From Brachypodium distachyon (lineage: Eukaryota; Streptophyta; Magnoliopsida; Poales; Poaceae), in contig NC_016131.3 in assembly GCF_000005505.3 (NCBI RefSeq), forward strand, positions 73,573,855-73,637,854: 64,000 nt of DNA, given 5' to 3'. The position numbers and the translations under genes were made by a program. Positions within the stretch are counted from its first letter, which is position 1. The number at the start of each line of letters is the position of its first letter. Below are positions 1 to 13,170 of the stretch, one piece after another. Under the pieces are notes generated by a model. It was given only the letters and a program-made list of their open reading frames with translations, had not been told where the DNA came from and ran no database searches.

Positions 1-1611
1 GCAAAACAACCAGGTGCTGCACTGCAGCTGTGCACAATCATGAATGAGGTCACTGTTTGAATGTTAGGCCGTTAGGCGGGCTCGCACGGGCTGATGTTTT
101 TGACTTTACCAAGCTAACATATGCTGAAGAGAGAGGCATAGATTTCCCCCCCTTAAATCTATCCAAGAGGATCGATTTCACCCTGAATTCCAATTAGGTT
201 TAATTTTCATGCTTAACATCATAAGATTGCACTGGATCGTTTAGCAGCATTTGGTTCTTGATGCTTCAGAGTGCCTTCCTGACTTGACCAGATTGCACAG
301 GGACTTCTCCGGCTAACTCTGTGTGTCCCAAAAAAGTGAACAAGCCAACGCATTATGGAAGCAATGCCCAATTGTTCTCAAAGATCTGACTAGATTAGCC
401 ATGACCCATGGATTAGTGTCCGTGCGTTGCTACGGAATATTTTTTTTTCGTGCGGGAGATCCGTTTGAGGAGGACGGGAGATTGCACTCGTGTCGTGCGG
501 GAGATCGAGAGGAGGGGGCTTGCGCTGAGGATGGACGAAGACGGACGGCTTCGGGACCTAGGGTATTAGACTTTTTTCTCTCGTGCGGGAGTGACATATC
601 CCTCGTAATTTTGATGAAAAGACCTGCCATGACCGTACCATCACCACCGACTCCAATTTAATATATTGGTATAAATATTTTATAAACATGTAAAACTTAT
701 ACTACTGTACAGGAAGTGCTGCAAACAGAATGACACTCGAAATTTATGGTGACGAACTGACGGTTTGAACTTTGAACACATGCTTTCATTCCAGAATTTT
801 TATCTTTGAAAACATTCCTGCTAAATGATTGATCGATCTGTTGCTGTCCAAGATAACTACTCGGGAAAAAATCAAATCCGGTTGGAAAGCTAGCTGTGGT
901 CAAGCTCTGCATTTTTCTTTAGAATCTCAAACTATCTCTCTTTTTTTTGACAACGAATGTACCTTTATCCATTATCAAGGAGCGTCACACTACACCATGA
1001 TTGGTAGTTTGTTTTTGTTTTTTTAGAGAAATGATTGTTTTTTTTAGCGAAATGATTGGTAGTTTGGTACAATGAAATTTGAAGAGGGGCTATTTCAGGA
1101 ATCTTTAGCGATCCTTCTGGTATAGCCCATAGTCTGAGTTAAAGTAGCTAGCCCATAAACTCAAGCTATCGTAAGTGAGAAGTTTCCTGCTAAAGTAGCT
1201 AGTCCGATTGATTCTCCAAAAAAATATTAAAAAAAAAGCTAGTCCGATATCAGTCCATTGATGCGAGCCCGCCACGGAGTCGAGCTTGTGCTGGACAAGA
1301 TTTCCTTCCGTCGCGCAACGGGCTGATATCGGACTTGACAAAAACGCAATGCAGCCCAGTTTCTTAGGCCTTGTCCATCCAACCCGTCCTGTGTCAGAGC
1401 TTACCAACTTACATGAACGTGCATCGATACCTCACGCATAGAGTTCCTGCGAACATATCAGCATGTTTTTGTTCTCTCCTATAAATTGATGTATGGAACA
1501 TCACACCCAAAATTAACAAGAATGGCATTGCATCGATCTTCTCGTAACACCTAATTCTACATCTGTGTTGCCGAAGGTGTACCGCACGTACTGTTAAGAC
1601 CAGCTGACTGA
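1..1611. other. intergenic region, no gene recognised
   Basis: No gene is supported here. The open frames present lack splice partners and recognisable motifs. Around 410-440 the phrase GTGCGTTGCTACGG followed by a T-run resembles ends of degenerate grass repeats, but no element could be delimited. The 3' UTR of the glycosyltransferase gene on the minus strand presumably lies just below 1612. Confidence 0.5.
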
Positions 1612-3326
1612 TTAAACTCGGGCGAACTCGCCATCCTTGCAGACACCGACGTCGATGGCCATGGTCCGGACCTTGGTCCCGTTCTTGGGCGACGACACCA
1701 CCCTGCAGCAATTCCTCCTCGGCGACTGCACACACAAGCAATGGATGATTAACACGCAAATCTAAAGCAAATGACGCATGGATCATAATCATCATATGGA
1801 TGTCATCAAACAAGTTACGTACCCGTTTCCAGAGGTCGGGGTCGGGCTTCTTGACCACCACGACGCGGTCGAGCAAGTCGACAGGGTCCGGGATGCGCCA
1901 GCGGCACGTGACCCGCGGCACGACGCGGTGGCGCTCGTACTCCGTCACCGTAGTGGTCACCACAGCCGTTGTTATCGCCCTCAACCCGCCTCGGCCGGCG
2001 CCGCACGAACACCCTGCGATGCTCCAACCTCGACCTCCGCATATAGTACACCTGGGGCCGCTGGCACGGGTTCCGGGCCACGGGCCTCGTGTTGAACGAA
2101 TACGCCGTGTAGTCCGCCCTCCGGTACCAGTTCAGAAACGTGCGCATGGGAGTCTCCATCTCCCTCGGCGACAGCACGCCCCGGATCACCACCACGGCGA
2201 ACCCCCACGACACGGACACCGTCCACTGCTTCTCCACATCGTAGCACACCGACTGCTGCGCCACGGCAGCCGGGTCGAGCTTCACTGGCCCATCGAAGAG
2301 CCTCCTGAGCGCCGCAGTCCGTGACTTGATCGTCGGGAACACGGGCTGGAGGAAGTCGAAGTGGTGTAATGTCACCAGCGGCACCACCGGGTGAGAGCCC
2401 AGCAAGCCCAGCACGTCGCCCCAGATGTCGCACTGGTGGAACCCCAGGTGGCGCGTCAGCGGCACCCCGAGCTCCGACATGCAGGCGTGGATCCGGTCGT
2501 CGGAGCCGTAGAGCGCCGGGTACCTCTGGATGCAGCCGTCCTGCATGCGGGCGAGCTGGATGGCAAGCGCGCGGCTGATGGCGAACCCGCCGCCGCCGAA
2601 GGCCATGCCGTAGGAGAAGATGAGGTTCTGGATGTGGCTCTCGGAGGGGTTCCCGATGTAGTAAGGCTGCGTGTGGTCGTACTGGGACAGCACGTCGGCC
2701 AGATTGTCCGGGAAGAAGACGGTGTCGTCGTCGCCCATGACGAACCAGCGCACGCCGGGGAGGCCCAGGCGGAAGCTCTCGGACACGATGCGGGAGATGC
2801 GTAAAGCGGAGCGGCTGCCGGCGCCGTGGGTGTAGGGGAACGAGGACGTGTCGGCGCTGAGCTTGATGCCCGGGAGACCCGTGGCGCGGCTGGAAGAGGC
2901 GTTGAGGTAGTATTCGGGCACGGGCTTGTCGAGCCACACGAAGCCGCGCATCTTGCCGGGCCGCCACCAGACCCGGATGTACTCCTTGCGGCTCTTCCAG
3001 AGGGAGGAGGAGGCGCCGATGCCGAACAGGATGTGCCGCAGCCCCGTGGGAGCCCTCGGCTTCTTCTTCTTCGGCGCCGGGTTCATTAGCTGATTCATCG
3101 AGGACGAGGAGTTGGGATCTGCGAGGCGGGACTGCAGATGGACGGCATTGTTGTTGGTGTCAAGAACGGCGGGCGGAGGGCAGGCGTAGAGCGGGGAGAG
3201 GGCGAGGGCGACGACGTAGACGGCGAGCACGGGGAGGAGCACGTAGAGGAGGAGGCCGTAGAGGAAGAAGGAGGCCTTGGACCTGGGCATCACCTTGTTG
3301 CTGCTGCCGCCGGCAGAGGAGGGCAT
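1612..3326 (-). CDS. DUF604 / Fringe-like glycosyltransferase, type II membrane protein, apparent frameshift
   Basis: This is a plant DUF604-family protein related to Fringe and GT31 beta-1,3-glycosyltransferases, expected in the Golgi. Exon 1 runs from ATG 3326 to 1823. Exon 2 is 1725-1612, with a 97-bp GT-AG intron and a stop at 1614-1612. A short cytoplasmic N-terminus (MPSSAGGSSNK...) is followed by a hydrophobic anchor of about 25 residues (FLYGLLLYVLLPVLAVYVV). The Fringe core has the metal-binding motif MGDDDTVFF, and the family C-terminus includes WKR/SPRRNCCRV across the splice junction and AIDVGVC near the end. The frame before about 2050 (to QVYYMRR) and the frame after about 1984 (TTTVTEYERHR) differ by one base. 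Exon 1 is 1504 nt, which is 3n+1, so one base is extra or two are missing. The gene is either a recent pseudogene, a sequencing error, or hides a tiny intron. An in-frame ATG at 3452 adds residues atypical of the family and was not used. The sugar substrate is unknown. Confidence 0.85.
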
Positions 3327-5507
3327 CACAACGATCAATCTCAGCGCGACGGCATTGTCCAAGCCGGGAAGCAGATCGACGAGTGAGTGGCTGGAAGAGC
3401 AGCAAGTGATTTTTGTTTTGTTTTGCACTGTGTGTCTTGGTGGGCAGATCAATCGACCGAGTAGTACGTCTGGGGAGGCGCGCGCGGGAGGGGAATGGGG
3501 CCGGAAATAGATGCCCGGGGGGTGCCTTGATCTTGATCGATTCTCCTGTATATGGCATGGTCAATCAGCTAATCGCATTTGTAGGATCCATCCGGCCAGG
3601 GCATCGATCCATTTGTTATCCGATTTTAGCTTTCGTCCCTGGATTTCTGCACTGCTGGGCTGTCGGAACGCGTAGATTTGAAAGCGTCTTGTCGTATCAT
3701 ACGAGCATAATTGGCCCACCAAGGCCCAGATGGCCCGTAACACTACAATACTCTCTGTCCTGTCCCCCCAAAAAAAATACACTGCAACACTTTTCTAAAA
3801 ACTAAATATACTTTATTGTCGAAAGGTATCATAAAACTATGTCCTTTAAGACAGTTTTGTACAACTAAGATACAACAGCGTTTAAATTTCAGCAGAGGTT
3901 AGACTGAAAAAAAAATGAACCAAATGTATCTCAAATTCTCACACGTAGGGGTGGGCGGCTCAAGCGGCTCTATAAACCCCACAAGATTAGTTCGGCTTGT
4001 GCAGAATTCGTCTTATACGATTTCATCACCAAAGATTTGGCGAAATATCATGATATAAATTGCGCAGTTAAAGAATTTTGCTTCAAAGTTTTTTATGTAA
4101 CTTTCAGTTTATTTGAAATCTTTGTTGTCATTTAACCGCTTCGATCAATTGTACCTGCTACATGCATGTACGGTAAGAATAGATGAACAAAGTAACTAAT
4201 AAACATGTAGCCAAATATGACTGATTAACTCCTAGGACTCAATTTGATAAAACAAGCAATCATTTCCCAAATCACGAATGCATGGTGGCGTATGGCACGG
4301 TACGTTGCTCATGTGTCAAAAAAAAGGCAGAGAATCTTGGATATTTAATTTCGGAGATGACAGCATCAGTGATGAACAATCTTTTGTTCTTCTCCCCTGT
4401 GGTGAGTGACGCCAGAATTACTTCGCCGATTACATGAGAGCGACCTCCCACCCGACCAAATCTTGGCAGGTTTACACAAAATCCACAATCATGATCTCAA
4501 CAAACACTTCTATTGTTGTTTTAGTACGCCTGATGATTGGCTTTTTGCCGTGTTATGGCAAGCAACTGAGTAGTATTAACTGACCAGCGCCGTCCCGCAG
4601 TGTGGTTCTTAATTTCATGCCTTTAATCTGGCTTATAATTCATCTCGTCTGCTTGATCTTACAGCCTGAACTCGTACTGATTGGACTAGAATTGTGTATG
4701 CATGAGAACCATCATAATGCTCAGGCACCAAATGTATCATGCAGCATGCGTGACAGCGTAACCCTAGCTAGGAGAATGCTTGCTTGCATGCCGGTTTGGA
4801 ACCTTTTTCTTTTTAATTGCTCCATTGGACATTTACAGCAGAGGAGAGAAGTGCGTATAATCTTCGTGGAGATTTTTGTGTGGGTGTATCATATCAGCCG
4901 GCCAGGCCAATATAAGTAACCTCAATTCATTTATTTTTTTGTCGGAGACGTGCACAAGTAAGTAAACGCACACGGTATATAATACTACGAGGTTTCGTTT
5001 TTGCTTAGTCACAGTTCTGAAAGTTTTTTGTTTTTCGAACCCGTGCATGCACCAATTGGATCCAACTACAAATAAGTCCCACCATAGTACAAGCGTACGT
5101 ACACCCGAGCTGCCGACACGTAGCCTGGGCGCCGGGCAACCTGCCTGCTTCCAAACTACTACTGTAGTACACGAAAATCACCACCGGGCGGCTATACGTA
5201 CATATACTCGCCTGCCGGAGCAGCCAAATCTGCAACAAATTGGCTATACGTACACGTAGCTTGGGGGCCGGGTCAACGCGTCGGCGGAGACCCGCGCTGC
5301 CGCGCCAGGACGTCCGCGAGAGATGCGTCGGTCGGCAAGCATTAGAGTTAGCCAAAAACCAGTCCTTGTGCAGGTCAGCAGAGAGTGCATGCAGACAATC
5401 CATCCCCCGGTACGTTCCCCAGCCGACGCCGTGCTCGTCTCATCCCATGCATGATCCCGATCGCACGGCCGGACGCGCGGGTGATGTTGGATGAATGGAT
5501 GGATGGA
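3327..5507. other. intergenic region between glycosyltransferase and BELL genes
   Basis: This interval holds the upstream region of the glycosyltransferase gene and the downstream region of the BELL gene, both transcribed leftward. It is AT-rich from 3760 to 5000 and has no frame with recognisable protein motifs. Some of 5300-5507 is likely BELL 3' UTR. No repeat or element was delimited. Confidence 0.5.
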
Positions 5508-8500
5508 TCACCCGGTGAGGTCGGGGAGCAGGCTGGATGACCCGGCCGTGCTTAGCCAGCGGTAGTGCTGGGCGTCGTCGACATGCTGATGCCCTCCGTT
5601 GGACGACGCGTCCCCGGCGCCCTCCCCGAACTGGATGTGGTGACCATGCCCAGCAGAAGAGTGCAGCACGCCGATGCCCATCTGCTGACCATGATCGCCA
5701 GGGAACAAATACCCGCCGTGCGCCGGCGCCGGCGCGCCGAACGCGATGTTCACGCCGCCATGATGCCGCGACGACTCGTGCTGCTGCAGCCCCAGCGTGA
5801 GCGACACGCCGCCGCCGCCGAAGCCCGACGACTGACCGGCATCGGCATCGTTGTAGGCGTCGAAGCCGAACTGGCCGTGGTGGTCGTCCATGTCCACGAC
5901 GAAGCTATCCACCATCCTGCCGGCGCCGATGTTGACGACGGAGGCGAGCGAGCCGGCGTCGTGGACGCCGATGTCGGCATCGGCGTGCCGCAGCTGCGCG
6001 CGCGTCGGCTTCCGCTCGCCGCCGTCCCCGGCCCGCAGCAGCAGTGCCGCGCGATCGGCGTCGGCGTGAACCAGGTTGCTGCTGCTGCTGCCGCTGCTAG
6101 GGTTGTTGTTCCCAACGGCGGCGTCGACCTGATCTTGGCCATGGGCGCCGTCGTCGACGTCCTTCATCTCCTCCACGTACATCTCCTCCACCATGGGCTT
6201 CCACAGCCGCACACGCGCGTTGATGAACCAGTTGGACACCTGCATATATTATCCGTGCGCCAAAGTTAACCGACCCACATTAACTAATTAACTCCATTCA
6301 CCCCCGCGCATCATCTCGGGTGTTAATCGTAACAACGAGTAGTGTTTTACGTGGGCGTCAAGATATTAATTAACAGCAAAACAAGAGAGGATCGAGAATC
6401 TTTTCCTCGAGACTCCGGACAGCGCAAGGGGACACGGCCCGAGCCCGACGTGTCAACCAATTGGAATTGACGGACCGCCTGCACGGCTTGCATGCGCCAT
6501 TGCATCTTTTGAATTTGCGCAATGCATGGCATGGATTGCATGCAATGCATGGTCGATCAATGGAAATTAAAACAACATCGCGATGCACGGAACGTACCTG
6601 GCTCCGTGAGAGGCCCGTCTGCCGGGACAGGATGTGCTTATCCACGTCGCTCGGGTACCTGAATTAAAATTGGAAATATTGATCGTGTCAGCAATTAAAG
6701 AAGCTCATGCAAGCTACATTTTTATGGGGGAAAATGTGCATGCGACCTAAAAAAAGAGATGCTTGGTAAGCATGTGGAGTACATGCTACTTACCCAATAT
6801 ATTAAGCTAGATATGTTTTTGCTGTCAAAAGAACTACTCCAACATGATGAATAGTCGCTAGCTATAATTTTCTCTTAATTAGTTGGGACTACTTGGGACA
6901 AGTTCTTGCATATATGCGTACACAAATTAACATTCACGAGCTTAATTAGTTGACCGTAGATCACATGACCAGGGAACCAACAAAAAATTGTTGTTAAAAT
7001 AGGATTTAATTTACTTGGTAATAAAGGATGCACATATGAAATCCTACTACATTATGCTTGATGAGTATATATATATATAGCAACCCCAACCCACAACCGC
7101 TGCTGGCGAATATGGCAAAATGGCCATTTGAGCGACTGACGCCGATACAAATGTGGTCCGGCCGGAAAGAACAATGCTGCGGAATAAGCCAAACCAATAT
7201 GATGAGAGAAGCTTATACTAAACGTGTATCTCAATTGAGCGTCACGCGCAAACTTGCACTAGCAAGTTGTTACTAGCTAGAAAATGATCTCCTTTTGAAA
7301 AGAAAATCTAGCATGACATTCCACTATGTACTCGCTAGCCATCGTTGCACAATGTGCGACCACAACGTTTTATTTGTAGCTTGTTCGCTTAATTAGACGA
7401 TCGAATCCCCCCAGATGAACATGCAATCAGCTTAAATTGATCATACTTACGGGTGCAGGAAGTGCTCGAAGAGCCAAGCCCGGAGCACGGTGACGGCGCG
7501 CTCCGGCAACCCCCGCTGCGGCCTCCAGGGGTGGGTCTCCATCATGAGGCCGCCGTTCTGGTGCATCGCCTTGTGCTGCCGGATGCACTGGTCGAGCACC
7601 TTGAGCCGCGGCGTGTCCCCGCGGGTCATCCCGCCCGGCGAAGACTTGGACGCCGACGACGAGTCCTTCTCCCCGAGCGCCTTCCTCACCGCCTGCAGCT
7701 GCGCCACCACCCCGTCCCTCAGGCTCCGGAAGTGCCTCGAGATCGTCTTCGACGCCAGCGCCGTGTACCCCGCCGCCGCTCGCTCCCCGGCCACCGCCTC
7801 GAACCCGCCTGCCAGGCCCCTCATCTGCTCGCAGTACCTCCTGTACCTTCTGTCCACCTGATCAATGTACATATGTAGATATATTCAGTAAATTAGTTAC
7901 TCGGTAATAAAAACGGCTGTGTGCATCGCTCCATACAGAGGTCAATCGAGCATTCCCCCTTCCGAAGAAAAAAAGAAGATGTACATTAGTTACTGGCTAG
8001 TTAAGATGGAGATGGGCAATGTAACAGTGGATCGAAAACAGTAACTGCTAGTCGTGCTGTGTAACTCGTGCGAACTCTGCTTGAACAACTACTGGAGGCG
8101 TTTCCAGTGGCAGACTGGCAGCTGCAGCAGCTACCAGTGGTAAAAATGGATTGCATCATCAGCTGGGGATGGAGGTATTGAATTCTTCAGCGATGGCAAT
8201 CGGATGGGCATGCATGCAAAGTGGTGGTGGAGCAGCGGTATGCAGAGAAAGCTTGCAGCTGCAGAGTCATGGCATGGTGGCAGGTCACCTAGCTAGCTTT
8301 GTAGTAGCAGGGAGGGGGAGAGGAGGGGACCCTCTCTCATAGACTAGACTAGATACCAAGAAGAAGAGAGAGGGTGGCGATGGAGGGTAAGGGAATAGAG
8401 GTTTCCGAAAGCAAACGGTGAGGCCCAAGAATAGCGCCCCTTCCCTGCCCTAGCCCCAGGTGCACTCTTCCGGCAACCATTATGGAACTCTTAGTACTTT

Positions 8501-9322
8501 CCTGTATAAACTCCTCTTTTCCTTTTAAGATTCCCTTTGCACTGCACAGCGCCTTGATTAATCAAGCGCGTGTGTATGTCTAGACCATGGTCTAGACTGT
8601 AGACTATGCGGACTGTAGACTATGCGGATGATTGGATTGAATGATTGGATTAGCTAGCTCGAGCTAGCGAAGCCGAATTCAATCAAGCTCACCTCCTCGA
8701 GCATGATGTAGAGCTTGTCCTTGAGCCTCTGCAGCTCCAGCGCGTCCATGGCCTGGATCTGCGCCGACGACGGGGCCCGGCACGAGCTCGAAGACGACGA
8801 GCCCTCGCCGCCGCCGGCATCTTCTTGCTGCTGTGCTGCCTTTGTGCGCTTGCTTTTGGTGTCGACGGGGAGGCTGCAGAAGCCCTCGAGCAGCTGCTGC
8901 GCCGGGAACAGGAACCTGGAGCTGCGCAGGTGCCACGCCGCGCCATGTCCATGCCCGTGCGCGGCCGCGTCCTGCTCGTGCGCCATCCATGCCGACACCG
9001 GCGCGTGCTGCTGCTGATGCTGGTGCTGTTGCAGCGACAGGGATAGCGGCGCCTGCTGCTGATGCTGGTGCTGCTCGAGGAAGAAGCGCATGGTGGAATC
9101 GCCGGCGTCTCCTGATCCGCCGCAGTGAGCGGCAGTGGCAGCCGACGCCGCGCCCGGCATGGCGGGGTGCATGCCGCGCATGCCGAGCAGCTCCATGCTG
9201 GTCTGCAGGCCGTAGAGCTCCTGCGGCGCCCCGTTATCCATGGCCGGCATGAGTGTCGGCGTGGCCGCCGCGTCGGCAGCCGATAAGTAGTCCGCGAACC
9301 CGAAGCTCGGGTCATGCGCCAT
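5508..9322 (-). CDS. BEL1-like (BELL) TALE homeodomain transcription factor
   Basis: Four exons join into a 609-residue protein: 9322-8693, 7857-7451, 6658-6598 and 6239-5508, all with GT-AG introns and matching phases. In order it carries a SKY-type segment near residues 135-148 ([14 protein letters not shown]) and a BELL domain spanning the exon 1/2 junction (about 195-275, with [12 protein letters not shown] at the start of exon 2). The three-residue-extension homeodomain follows (about 321-383; [40 protein letters not shown]). A ZIBEL motif (VSLTLGL) lies near residue 500. The small exon 3 inside the homeodomain is typical of the family. BELL proteins are nuclear and bind DNA as heterodimers with KNOX proteins; one KNOX gene lies 21 kb away. 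Low-complexity Gln/His stretches fill residues 84-106. Which BELL subgroup it belongs to was not settled. The ATG at 9322 is the first Met in a frame open upstream only into leader-like sequence. Confidence 0.95.
8545..8652. repeat. palindromes and short tandem repeats in BELL intron 1
   Basis: Just downstream of the exon 1 donor (8692) the intron holds a perfect 14-bp palindrome (8553-8566) and a perfect 20-bp palindrome at 8578-8597 centred on CCATGG. A 16-bp unit, GACTGTAGACTATGCG, is then repeated twice in tandem (8595-8626). A degenerate GATGATTGGATT duplication follows. Confidence 0.85.
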
Positions 9323-10200
9323 CTTCCTCCTCGCTCAAACCTCCAGAATTAAAGTCCAGCTTGAACCGGACTGAAGCAAGAAACAAAACAATCAGCAAAG
9401 AAAAGCGAGCTGCGACAAAAGGCTAGGAATTAATCGAGCAATCAGAAAAAAGAAAGAGACGAGCTTCGCTCACTTTTCTCTGCAAAGCTAGCTAGCTAGA
9501 GATCACTAGAGCGAGCGAGCTCGGCCGACCAAATCTCTCTTTCTCTCCGAAGAACTAGAAGAGAAGACACGCAAAATCAGTTGTCGGGCACAGCTGAGCA
9601 ATCAATCAAACCAAGTCAAAACAAGACGCGTTTGCAGGTCGCAAATAATCGATATCCAAGGAGAGCCAGCAGGTAGCTAGCAGCGAATAGCTACCATCGC
9701 CGGCCCCTTTACCAAATCACACTACTCGCTTAGCTAGCTCCTGCAGCTACTACGACTACCTCACACAAGAATCTTGCTTTGGCCTTTGGAAGGTAAGGTA
9801 AGGGGAAAAGGGAGCAAAGCAAAGCTAGAGAGGGAGAGGATAGCAGGAAAAAAACAGGATGAAAAGCTTGGCAGGGGTGATCTAGACGCAGTGGTCTTAA
9901 AGAAACCAACCAAACCAAATTAAGATCTCTCGCCGGAAAAAGGTTGCAAAGCGAGCAGGAAACGGGAAAAAGGTGTGGGCAATAGAGCTGCGGCGCAGAG
10001 AGGGAAAGCAAGCATACAATCGAGCTGAGCTATAGCTTGCGCGCGACGTCCATCGGCGGGTGGTGGTTGGCGTCGAGCTTTCGCCTCGCCCTGCTGCTGC
10101 TGCGTCTCTAATAGCTTGGCTTATTAGCTCCCTGCCGCATGCCCGTAGCTTGGTTCCCACATAAATATCTGGATTCTCGACTGGTAGAGCTAGCAGTGTA
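9323..10200 (-). promoter_or_regulatory. probable 5' leader / promoter-proximal region of the BELL gene
   Basis: The sequence upstream of the BELL ATG is rich in purine tracts and GCTAGCTAG repeats and has no coding signature. It contains minus-strand short frames (for example 10011-9730) that would act as upstream ORFs if transcribed. The transcription start and any leader intron cannot be fixed from sequence alone. Confidence 0.4.
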
Positions 10201-10630
10201 TCCATACATACGTGCTACCTTAAATTGTCTGGTTTCGATTTCTGTGTGTGTACACATACATATGTTGTGCGCGTGTGTGTGTGTTCGAGAAATAATGGTA
10301 AGGTGTGACTATTTTTCAATTGCTCGATTTTGAAGGAAAATATGCCTTAAATCTCGGTTGACGCACTAGAGTCGTTTGATCAAGATCTGGACATCATCCC
10401 TTGCTCCTCCATCTTTCACGTGTTGCCGTTGGATTAAAATCTAACGGTCAGCACATGAACTTATCTCTAACTTAAAATCAATCAACTTTTATATAGCAAA
10501 ACCATAATATTAATCGTGCGAGGTAAGGAAAACCTGAGTCTTGAGTCTTTGCGTACATGTGGCTTAAATTTGCTCTCATGGTCCATGGGTACATCTAACT
10601 ACGAGCAAGGAACAGGGGAGAATAAATCTT

Positions 10631-10755
10631 ATAAGACCCGGCCCAAAATAGACCCAGCGTCGGACACATTGCTGGCCTTGAGATTTGCGTTGAATTAAGA
10701 GATATAACGATGCAACAATGGGTCCGACACTAGCTCTATTTGGGTTGGGTCTTAT
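10631..10755. repeat. inverted repeat, about 40-nt arms (MITE or hairpin precursor)
   Basis: The left arm 10631-10671 (begins ATAAGACCCGGCCC) pairs with the right arm 10716-10755 (ends GGTTGGGTCTTAT). About 34 of 41 positions match with one gap, and the loop is about 45 nt. The transcript would form a long imperfect stem. The flanking ATAAAT-like sequences also partly pair. Confidence 0.8.
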
Positions 10756-13118
10756 AGGAAAATAAATGTGTGCAGCCTATAAATTCTGCCCGTATTTGAA
10801 TTGTCCATCAACCATCACTTCCTTTTGAATTTGAATTGATAAATACTAGAAGAAGAAGGATGAGATATTAATTTGTACAAAAATGATCGAAGGTTGTTTG
10901 GCTTGAGCCTGCCAGCACCTAGCATTGCTCCACCAAAAATTTGGTTGCCAAAATATTGGTTAAAACTCCGTTCATCCAGGAGGCTAACTTTGGTGACAAA
11001 ATGAGCTGCCAAAAGTAAGTAACAATCCAAACAAACACCAAAATATTGGCCGTGACAACAAATTTGGCTTTCTACATTTTGGCAACAATCAAACTGCGGT
11101 ACACGAGCATTTTATCAACCAGATGATGCCCCGCACGTTGTTGCGGAAACCGTGTTTTAAAACAAATGCATAAATAGATGTTCTAAATTAACTTAAACTA
11201 ATGGGGAAAATGTAAAACTCTTCTTGTTTTACAATTAAAAACAATAAAACCGAAGAAGTGACATGGTTTAATCGATATAGGTTAACGAAAAAATGCTGTA
11301 TAAAAAGAGGGGGGAAATCTCAAAAGAGAAGACATGATTGAATTGATGAGCTGGCATGGTTTGAATTGATAGATTAAATGTAAAATGTAAATAAATACAG
11401 GCTTGCAAAACTCCTATGGCAATCCAATAGTGAGAGAGTCATATATATATTTAGATGTAGAAGAAATCAAGTAAACCCATTGACGCATATATATATATCG
11501 ATCATCAGCGTACCCTCAAAAAAAGTTTGTACTGTACAATATTTTTCACGTACTCTGCACAAAATATTCCAGAAGTAGGCCCTGGCGCCAAGTGGGCAAA
11601 GAGTGGTCCACAGTTTCCAACTAATTGCAATTAAAACAGCCCAGAGAAAAGTTTGGTGGGACCGTGCCTATCTGTGGGGCCGTCGACATCGGACTTTCTT
11701 GCTTTTTCCTTCTTTCTTTTCGTTTTACTCTTCCGTTGCAGAAATTCATACTGCTAGTTAGTGGGAGCACTAGACCTAATTGGAAGAAGTTATTCGGATG
11801 GCTTAAATTACTTCCTACGGTCCTACCGCTGGCGCTCGGTGGATGTTACGCCACTGAACTCCAAAACAAGGCAAATTTAACCATTAGCTATCAGAAGACA
11901 ATGCTCAGAACAGTCCAAAATCAAACAGTTTCCATAGTAGTTTTGGATTGGGTGTCACCTGTTTTTGCCCAATCATTTCTGTAGCTTGCGAACGCTCGGG
12001 GTCATGCATGATCTCTGAAACGCGTGCAGTATACAAAGCTACACATCAACACACGTACATCGTCCGTTGGCGCCACGAGATTATTTGATCTGGCTACTGT
12101 CCGGAAGAAACTGATACTGAAGATCATGGCAGCTACGTACATACAGGTCCTCCTGCTAATCTGTTCCCTCTCTAGATATAGATTGATTATTATAGGGTCC
12201 ACGTCCAAAATGGTCTTCCCACTCGTTAGTTTACTCCATCTACCCGTCACTTTCTCTCAAAAACCTTTTTCACCCGCTGTATACGTGTCATCAAATCATA
12301 TCATATCATTCCTCTCTCATACTATGATACAAAACTCTGAACTGCGCTCTCATCACGTACTCGCGTGAGCCCCTAGCTTGCAGTTCTTTTTCCCCAATCT
12401 GATTCACACGTCAAGGTTACCGGTTACGCCGCCCAATCATCTCGATCTCACTCCGACGTTATGCGAAATGCAACAAGGAGAAAAGAACAATACTCCTACC
12501 AATTAGCTCAAGGATATATATCGATATGTGAGAACTAACATAAGCGCTAAGAACAGAATCACTGTACATACCGTTAGCCCGTCGTCGATCGATCGACTTG
12601 CAGAGATGTTTCCATTTGCTTGTCCGATACTAGCTTGCAAGAACTGTACTACTCCTACGTGTGGCCTGGCCCGGCTAGCTAGCTAAGCTAGGTGGCTGTG
12701 CGCGACACGTATTTCCTGGAGGGGTCTGGTGAACAGTTGACCCCATCCAGGGACTGTACTTTGACATGACAGAGTAGGTACCGTCTCCACTGTACCTGTA
12801 GATATAAAGCGTGTGGGTACATACGTGCACGTTGCCTTCGAACACGTACGACGGATATATTGTCTCCGAACCCTGTTTCTTACGTACGGTTTGCCTACAG
12901 CACACTCGACTACTGTAGCCTGCAGGCATGCACCATGCTGCTGCCCGTTCTGTAATTTCCTTTGCGGTTGAACAGTTCCAGAGTAGCTTTCAGCGATGGA
13001 ATACGTGACAAGGTACGATACGTCATACGTCCCTCGAGAGAACGTACTATAATCCTAGTCAAATCCATGTATATATTCCATGCTCTATGCTGTATTCCAG
13101 ACTTTCTCCGGTACGTAC

Positions 13119-13170
13119 TACTCCTAATCAAGTACCACGAGCAGTAGTACTTTGAACTTGATTAGGAGTA
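13119..13170. repeat. 15-bp perfect inverted repeat with a 22-bp loop
   Basis: Arms TACTCCTAATCAAGT (13119-13133) and its exact reverse complement (13156-13170) flank a 22-base loop. Beyond the perfect arms, CCGG..GTA on the left and its partner on the right continue partial pairing for about 11 bases. Confidence 0.85.

Noticed and set aside
1815..1980. C-terminal extension of the glycosyltransferase in its original frame
   Set aside because: The translation past the shift is Arg/Pro-rich noise, while the other frame gives the family-typical C-terminus joined to a good splice site.
3327..3452. Upstream in-frame ATG of the glycosyltransferase
   Set aside because: Adds 42 non-conserved residues before the normal short cytoplasmic leader; the ATG at 3326 fits the family.
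7066..7078. AT dinucleotide run in BELL intron 2
   Set aside because: Ordinary short microsatellite with no supporting features.
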